DNA of 10,878 bases from an uncultured Veillonella sp. (GTDB lineage: Bacteria > Bacillota > Negativicutes > Veillonellales > Veillonellaceae), in NCBI GenBank assembly GCA_902478055.1, contig CABSJL010000031.1, positions 1-10,878 on the forward strand. The letters run 5' to 3'. This document shows, piece by piece, positions 7,301-10,878 of the stretch. The first letter of the stretch is position 1, and every line of letters starts with the position of its first letter. Below the pieces are notes generated by a model. That model was not told the origin of the DNA. It was given only the letters and a program-made list of their open reading frames with translations, and made no database searches. A program made the position numbers and the translations under genes.

Positions 7301-10258
7301 ACAGTGAAAGTATCTGGTAATACGGTTGCATTAAATACTGCAAAAGCTAATAGTACAGTTAATCATGTGTATCTAGATAAAAAGAAAAGTTTAGTAAAAC
7401 GTGAAAGTACCAATGCGGTGGATGATGTAACCACTACATCTGTAACAGGTTCTACGTTAAGTGGTAAAACTGTAACGATTACTAGTGCTCAAAATGTAAC
7501 GGGTCAATCTGCTCAAATTATGGGTGAGAATGCCGTATCTGTTACTGCTGGTGGTAAGGTAGAATTGGGCGCTGATAAATCGACTACAGATGGCTCTAGT
7601 GTGTATCGTCATAAAAAATCTGGCTTACTAGGTGGTGCAGGCATAGGCTTCACTATTGGTAAAGAAAAACATAATATTGATGAAGCAAACCATGAAGAAG
7701 CTACTGTACGAAACACAATTGCTAGTACGAAAGGGACTGTAAATATCAAGGCTAATGATACAGTTCATCTTACGAGTGCAGATATTGTTGCTAAAGAAGG
7801 TGCTGTGTTAGATGGCTCCGCTGTTACATTAGATGGTAACGTAGATCATAATCACATGATACATGATGAACGCTACAAAAAAACTGGTCTTACCGTATCC
7901 TTAGGTGGTGCAATAGCAAATACACTTACAAATACTACGCGCACTATAAAACAAGCTGGTGGCCGTGATGACAAACGGTTAGCCGCACTTGAACTCAATG
8001 AAGCGCGTAAACAATTGCAAGATGGATATGAAGCAGTAGATGCAGCTTTACATGGAGAAAAAATACGCGATGCCGTAACAGGTAAAGTTGACAAAGTAGA
8101 CGGTAAAGCTAAACGAGGTGCTAAAAATATTGATGATGCTATTAACTTATCTGTAAGTATTGGTAGCACTTCTAGAAAACAAGGGCAAGTAGTAGATACA
8201 AACACATATCAAGGTGGTACTCTTGTTAGTGATAGTGAAGTACAAATTAAGGCTCGTGATGCTCAGAAAACTGGTATTGCTTTAACTGGTGAAACAGTAG
8301 AGGCTAAAAAATTAGTATTAGATAGCGCTAGTGATATTAATCTTGGGGCTGGTAAGAATACTGTAGATGTTAATAATACCTATAAAAGTTCTGGCTGGAG
8401 CGTGGGTGCTGGTATTAGCTTAACTGGCGGTGGTCTCCTCGATATTAATGCGAGTGGCAATATGGCTCGTCAAAATGGAGATACCCATCAAGAAAGTTAT
8501 GTACCTACTAAGATTAAAGCGGCTCAATTAGCACAGCTTAAAGCAAAACGAGATACAAATATTATTGGTTCTACTGTGTCTGGTAAAAAGGTAGAAGTAG
8601 ACACAGGCCGTGATTTACATATTCAAAGCTTACAAGATGTAGATAACTTTAAAGAACATAGTAAGTCTGCGGGATTCTCCGTTTCTTCTAAACCTAACTT
8701 CAAAAATCCAACTGGTAGTATCAATGCTAGTGTAGGACGAATTGATAGCAAATGGAAGAGCGTAACAGAACAAGCAGGTATTTATGCCGGAGAAGAGGGC
8801 TACAACATTAATGTAGGTAATAACACCACATTAGAGGGGGCTGTTATTAAAAGTGAAGCTCCGAAAGCTAAGAATCAACTGACTACAAAATCTCTAGAGA
8901 TGAAGGATATCAAAAACGAAGCTGAGTATACATACAGCAACAACGGTATCGGTTATAACTACTATGGCAGTAAAAAGAAACTCGAAGAGATGAAGACTAA
9001 AGATAAAAAAGGCTATGATAAAATTTATAATAGCATCGGTCTAGTTCCAAACTTAGGTGTGGGATCTAAAGGTAAAGCAAGCTCTACTACTCAATCTGCA
9101 ATCTCTGATGGTATACTAAATGTAGATGGTAAAGAACTTGATACTAAAGCCATCAATACGAATACCGAAAATACGTTACATCAATTAGATAAGATTTTCG
9201 ATAAAAAGAAAATTGAAGAACGCCAAGAACTAGCTCGCTTATTTGCAAAAAATGCTTTTGAAGAAGTACATCGATTAAGTGATAAGTACCATTGGAAAGA
9301 AGGTTCTGCACAGAAGGTAGCCTTGCATGCTGCTATTGGTGAAATTGCTGCACAATTGGCAGGTAATCCGAATGGTTCTGGGGCTGTAGCGGCAGGGATT
9401 AATGAACTAGCTATTAAGAAAATTATTGATAAGGTGGGAAAAGATAGCCCAGGACAAGCACAGTTATTAAGTACTGTATTGGGGGCGAGCGTAAATGAAA
9501 TGATGGGATTACCTGGTAATACTGGAAGTGCAGTTGCAGTTAGTGGAACAAAAAATAATTTATATCATAAGTTTTTTAAAGCACCAATTCAAGGATTGAA
9601 TTTAGATAGTCTTAATTACAACCAAGCATATATTATTGAAAGTACATATACTACTGGTAAGTATAGTGGTTTAACAATTGGCGTAGTCGTAGATAAGTTT
9701 GGAGGTATATATGATGAAACTGGGGGATCAGTATCCATCTCTGATGATTTTATGCCTGTGTCTGCGTCTATAAAAATTGTTACTTTTTCTAATATACCTA
9801 ATGCTCCAGAATCAAAAGAAGCAGTTATGACTGCCATCCAAGGTTTAGGAATAGGCGTAGGAGTTACGGTCGATCATGTAAATATGTCTGCAGGAGTTTC
9901 TCCGTCAGGAGATATAAAGAATATGAAAGATACGGTTCATTATGATGTTGGTGTATCTACAACTCATTATGGAATTGAGGCCACAGGTGCGTATACAGAT
10001 TATGTGGGAAATATAAATGATGCTGAAATATGGGATTCAGATTATAATCGAATAATTTATCAATATTGGTATAATCATCCAGAAGAACCATTAGAGGTTT
10101 ATAATGGTCCGAAAGGGCAGGCTATGCTAATTAAAAGAACACCGTATGGTGTATTGCAACACAAAGGTACTACTCATGGGGATAATAGAGATTGGTATAT
10201 TAATAGAGGTTTTGATAGGTATAGTGGAAGATTATATTATAGAAGGGTAAGGATGTAA
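4328..10258 (+). CDS. large TpsA exoprotein of CdiA/filamentous haemagglutinin type with C-terminal toxin-like tip
   Basis: This 1976-residue protein is secreted through the adjacent TpsB and is probably displayed on the cell surface. A signal peptide ends at ALA(29)-N30. The TPS domain (about 30-240) carries SHNQYNAFNV (64-73), NPNL (98-101) and NPNGI (138-142). Haemagglutinin-type repeats follow. The segment around 430-560 (HDSWTKYEYDRT, NPGRIISGGNL) and the block at 617-746 (ETDPNFTNRR, KRLGDGYYEQ, VLVPTLYL) match conserved central regions of CdiA-like proteins. A second repeat region (about 760-1500) contains AGRDV-type repeats at 847, 895 and 916, and glycine-rich GGAGIGFTIG motifs. Residues about 1628-1744 are a pretoxin-like helical region ending GTKNN, and 1745-1976 are the variable tip. 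AAGGAG at 4316-4321 supports the start. The length is on the small side for CdiA proteins. A contact-dependent inhibition role is inferred; a pure adhesin remains possible. Confidence 0.93.
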   Translation: MNIRKHTAVAIFAALLATNSAPWIPMALANPVVPDQGKLGPKIEEARNGMTVVNINTPNDKGLSHNQYNAFNVDEKGLILNNANRPVNTELAGYIMGNPNLVGPTANTILNEVTGTGSTSMNGALEVAGDKAHVIVANPNGISFNNGTFINASSATLTTGNPIINNGSVTGYNVQKGAITVGEKGLNASKTARTDVLAEAVKLNGKVWAQDAQVVTGKNNISVDATGKVTNVHKTGESSQVGLDVAAIGGMYANSMYLVGTNDGFGVNNQGVLSAQNKLTLDSTGKLQNTGTIAASDANITTKSLEQMNKGKLYVDTAKITTDSVIQTGNATTKEAPVMIAQKDLSIATKSIVNTDGSVIKAEGKLQLGKTMDEKGTVSGKMDSVVNTASTIEFGQGGALLATSVDNKNGGITLKRVAVEGKEHVKNEVAPSGSIKRYQLSEERIYGHDDEIPKDKVVVHSSENLQLSINGKHHDSWTKYEYDRTREVDAVDTSNPGRIISGGNLHVDVDHMVNEASQISAAGDITGTVGHYEQSNPKGNEYITEEGTATSYSRHHKKGWDTTNIREAEYKNTKVNPKDVPVAVYGGHVENSKSDATVDASLLNSMSQLSTNPNTTYVIETDPNFTNRRNFLSSDYVLSRLKLDPMNIQKRLGDGYYEQQLVMQEIMRQTGKSRLQSGLSAEEQYRQLMDAGISVTKSQSIVLGRGLTEAEQKNLKEDVVLLVSKSVVLPNGKTETVLVPTLYLAPNTKRVEGGANLQAQSINLSVDTMHNSGSIVADKDVTLTGNSIHNDNGLIKGNTATVTANDEVRNTQGTIMGNDTVSVYAKKDVVNEGGTITQTNTAGSTKVVAGRDVINKGVQYEAGNSKVEWNSSNNRRETITGVDQGRIGGAGQTTVVAGRDVSMEAGIISSDVNTTVTAGRNVTMKAMNATHELEEHRFDKGKSGGGHSQTTQSHDLVKAQSSVGSSIEGKNVSVVASDAVQLEGSQVLAADTVKVSGNTVALNTAKANSTVNHVYLDKKKSLVKRESTNAVDDVTTTSVTGSTLSGKTVTITSAQNVTGQSAQIMGENAVSVTAGGKVELGADKSTTDGSSVYRHKKSGLLGGAGIGFTIGKEKHNIDEANHEEATVRNTIASTKGTVNIKANDTVHLTSADIVAKEGAVLDGSAVTLDGNVDHNHMIHDERYKKTGLTVSLGGAIANTLTNTTRTIKQAGGRDDKRLAALELNEARKQLQDGYEAVDAALHGEKIRDAVTGKVDKVDGKAKRGAKNIDDAINLSVSIGSTSRKQGQVVDTNTYQGGTLVSDSEVQIKARDAQKTGIALTGETVEAKKLVLDSASDINLGAGKNTVDVNNTYKSSGWSVGAGISLTGGGLLDINASGNMARQNGDTHQESYVPTKIKAAQLAQLKAKRDTNIIGSTVSGKKVEVDTGRDLHIQSLQDVDNFKEHSKSAGFSVSSKPNFKNPTGSINASVGRIDSKWKSVTEQAGIYAGEEGYNINVGNNTTLEGAVIKSEAPKAKNQLTTKSLEMKDIKNEAEYTYSNNGIGYNYYGSKKKLEEMKTKDKKGYDKIYNSIGLVPNLGVGSKGKASSTTQSAISDGILNVDGKELDTKAINTNTENTLHQLDKIFDKKKIEERQELARLFAKNAFEEVHRLSDKYHWKEGSAQKVALHAAIGEIAAQLAGNPNGSGAVAAGINELAIKKIIDKVGKDSPGQAQLLSTVLGASVNEMMGLPGNTGSAVAVSGTKNNLYHKFFKAPIQGLNLDSLNYNQAYIIESTYTTGKYSGLTIGVVVDKFGGIYDETGGSVSISDDFMPVSASIKIVTFSNIPNAPESKEAVMTAIQGLGIGVGVTVDHVNMSAGVSPSGDIKNMKDTVHYDVGVSTTHYGIEATGAYTDYVGNINDAEIWDSDYNRIIYQYWYNHPEEPLEVYNGPKGQAMLIKRTPYGVLQHKGTTHGDNRDWYINRGFDRYSGRLYYRRVRM
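4415..5047 (+). other. TPS secretion domain of the TpsA protein
   Basis: This domain covers residues 30 to about 240, directly after the signal peptide. It holds the conserved landmarks of the haemagglutination-activity/TPS domain: the HNxYxxFNV motif at 65-73, NPNL at 98-101 and NPNGI at 138-142. In the family this domain is recognised by the POTRA domains of the partner TpsB and starts the beta-helix fold. The right-hand limit is approximate. Confidence 0.88.
6176..6565 (+). other. conserved central CdiA-type segment
   Basis: Residues 617-746 carry YVIETDPNFTNRRNFLSSDY, KRLGDGYYEQ and VLVPTLYLAP. I recognise these from the conserved block that lies between the first repeat/receptor-binding region and the second haemagglutinin repeat region in CdiA and long TpsA proteins. 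Its presence supports a CDI-type delivery protein over a simple adhesin. The boundaries are approximate. Confidence 0.7.
9209..9559 (+). other. pretoxin-like region ending in GTKNN
   Basis: Residues about 1628-1744 are mostly helical and alanine-rich: QKVALHAAIGEIAAQLAG, GAVAAGINELAIKKI, then LLSTVLGASVNEMMG. This resembles the PT-VENN pretoxin layout that precedes CdiA toxin tips. It ends in GTKNN (1740-1744) where many enterobacterial CdiA proteins have VENN. Base composition is normal for the gene here (29 of 60 G+C at 9301-9360) and drops just after it. Confidence 0.65.
9560..10255 (+). other. C-terminal variable tip of TpsA, candidate novel toxin domain
   Basis: The last 232 residues (1745-1976) follow GTKNN and differ from the rest of the protein. 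The first part (to about 1893) is Gly/Val/Ser-rich and looks beta-stranded (SGLTIGVVVDKFGG, GLGIGVGVTVDHVNMSAGV). The final 83 residues (1894-1976) are compact and rich in aromatics, His, Asp and Arg: EIWDSDYNRI, NGPKGQAML, HKGTTHGDNRDWY, GRLYYRRVRM. I cannot assign them to a known nuclease, deaminase or pore-forming family. There is no long transmembrane helix. G+C is low (16 of 60 at 10021-10080), and eight of nine Arg codons are AGA or AGG, whereas the body of the gene mostly uses CGN. This fits a horizontally exchanged toxin module, but the toxic activity itself is inference. Confidence 0.65.
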
Positions 10259-10267
10259 TAAAGATAT

Positions 10268-10654
10268 ATGCGAATAAGTTTATTGAAAGAACTTGGGGCA
10301 AATTTATTTAAATATATGTTTGGTGGTATTGTAGTAGCCTTTATACTAATTATAATTGTTGGTATCACTACTCGATATTATCATTATAATGACAACTCTT
10401 CTGCATTAATCAGATATGGATATTCTCTCTACAAAGAGGATTTGATTGATGAGATAAACTGGACTCGCATTGGTGATAAGTTTATGGTGAAGAATTCTGA
10501 CTATACTGACTTTAAGGCAAAGTATAATCAGAGTAGATTCTTAGCTGATATAAATGATAATAAGGACAAAATTAGTGAAGGTCTTAATACCAATAGCATT
10601 AGAGTCCAGTTGAAAGAAGACTTTATACGAATTAAATATAAAATGGTGGATTGA
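10268..10654 (+). CDS. small single-pass membrane protein, candidate cognate immunity protein
   Basis: This is a 128-residue protein of unknown family starting 9 nt after the TpsA stop, the position of cdiI in cdiBAI loci. It has a short N-terminus (MRISLLKELGANLFKY), one hydrophobic helix at about residues 17-35 (GGIVVAFILIIIVG) and a polar domain of about 90 residues predicted to be periplasmic. No good ribosome binding site is visible apart from an AAGGA inside the end of tpsA about 15 nt upstream, so it probably depends on translational coupling to the toxin gene. It shares the architecture and low G+C of the four small genes upstream, but not clear sequence identity. Neutralising the adjacent toxin tip is the simplest role, inferred from position. 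Confidence 0.8.
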   Translation: MRISLLKELGANLFKYMFGGIVVAFILIIIVGITTRYYHYNDNSSALIRYGYSLYKEDLIDEINWTRIGDKFMVKNSDYTDFKAKYNQSRFLADINDNKDKISEGLNTNSIRVQLKEDFIRIKYKMVD

Positions 10655-10659
10655 TAAAG

Positions 10660-10878
10660 ATGGTTTTCGATAGGGTTGTTATTAATAAATTAAAAATAAT
10701 TATATTTGTAGTAGGAATAATCATAGGCTCATTTAGTGGTGCTCTTGTATTAGAGAAAATAGATAATACATTGGAATCCATTTATTCTGGTAGACAAGCT
10801 CTTATTTGGAATGAATATAAAAGTTTTGATTATCGTGAGCATTTTACTATCAATGCCATCTATCCTTTTAAATATGAA
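10660..10878 (+). CDS. small membrane protein, 3' end cut by window
   Basis: The frame is open from the ATG at 10660 through the last base of the window and gives 73 residues so far. It starts 5 nt after the preceding stop, so the two genes are almost certainly one operon and probably translationally coupled. The N-terminus MVFDRVVINKLK is followed by one hydrophobic segment at about residues 12-31 (KIIIFVVGIIIGSFSGALVL) and then a polar region (NTLESIYSG, NEYKSFDYREHFTINA). The layout matches the other small genes here. It may be a second immunity gene, or one belonging to an orphan toxin module downstream. The family is not recognised. Confidence 0.7.
   Translation, partial: MVFDRVVINKLKIIIFVVGIIIGSFSGALVLEKIDNTLESIYSGRQALIWNEYKSFDYREHFTINAIYPFKYE

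Noticed and set aside
1..10878. tRNA, rRNA, CRISPR array, insertion sequence or transposase
   Set aside because: No cloverleaf, conserved rRNA sequence, regularly spaced repeats, terminal inverted repeats or transposase-like protein could be seen on either strand.

Overview
The window looks like an accessory locus of a low-GC diderm Firmicute (Negativicutes, most probably Veillonella). The reasons are AT-rich intergenic DNA, strong AGGAG-type ribosome binding sites, and a complete outer-membrane two-partner secretion (type Vb) pair. The genus is inferred; no rRNA or housekeeping marker is present.

Layout. Positions 1-56 may hold the last codons of an upstream gene, followed by a weak hairpin. 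From 215 to 2252 there is a same-strand array of four small genes. Each encodes one N-terminal membrane helix followed by a roughly 90-130 residue domain predicted to face the periplasm. A strong rho-independent terminator (2270-2311) closes this array. A promoter around 2505-2535 then drives the main unit: an outer-membrane TpsB transporter (2564-4261), a 1976-residue TpsA exoprotein of CdiA/filamentous haemagglutinin type (4328-10258), a fifth small single-pass membrane protein 9 nt downstream (10268-10654), and a sixth cut by the window end (10660-10878). All genes are on the + strand.

How it fits together. The order matches cdiB-cdiA-cdiI contact-dependent inhibition loci. The TpsA protein has a signal peptide, a TPS secretion domain, haemagglutinin repeats, a conserved central CdiA segment, a second repeat region and a pretoxin-like helical region. 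It ends in a 232-residue tip that is AT-rich and uses different codons from the rest of the gene, as expected for a swappable toxin module. The tip is not a toxin family I recognise. The small genes behind it are the natural immunity candidates. The four-gene array upstream of tpsB is best explained as immunity genes left from, or belonging to, a neighbouring TpsA locus. Immunity by inner-membrane-anchored proteins with periplasmic domains would imply a toxin acting at or outside the inner membrane. That mechanism is inference, and is the most interesting untested idea in the window.
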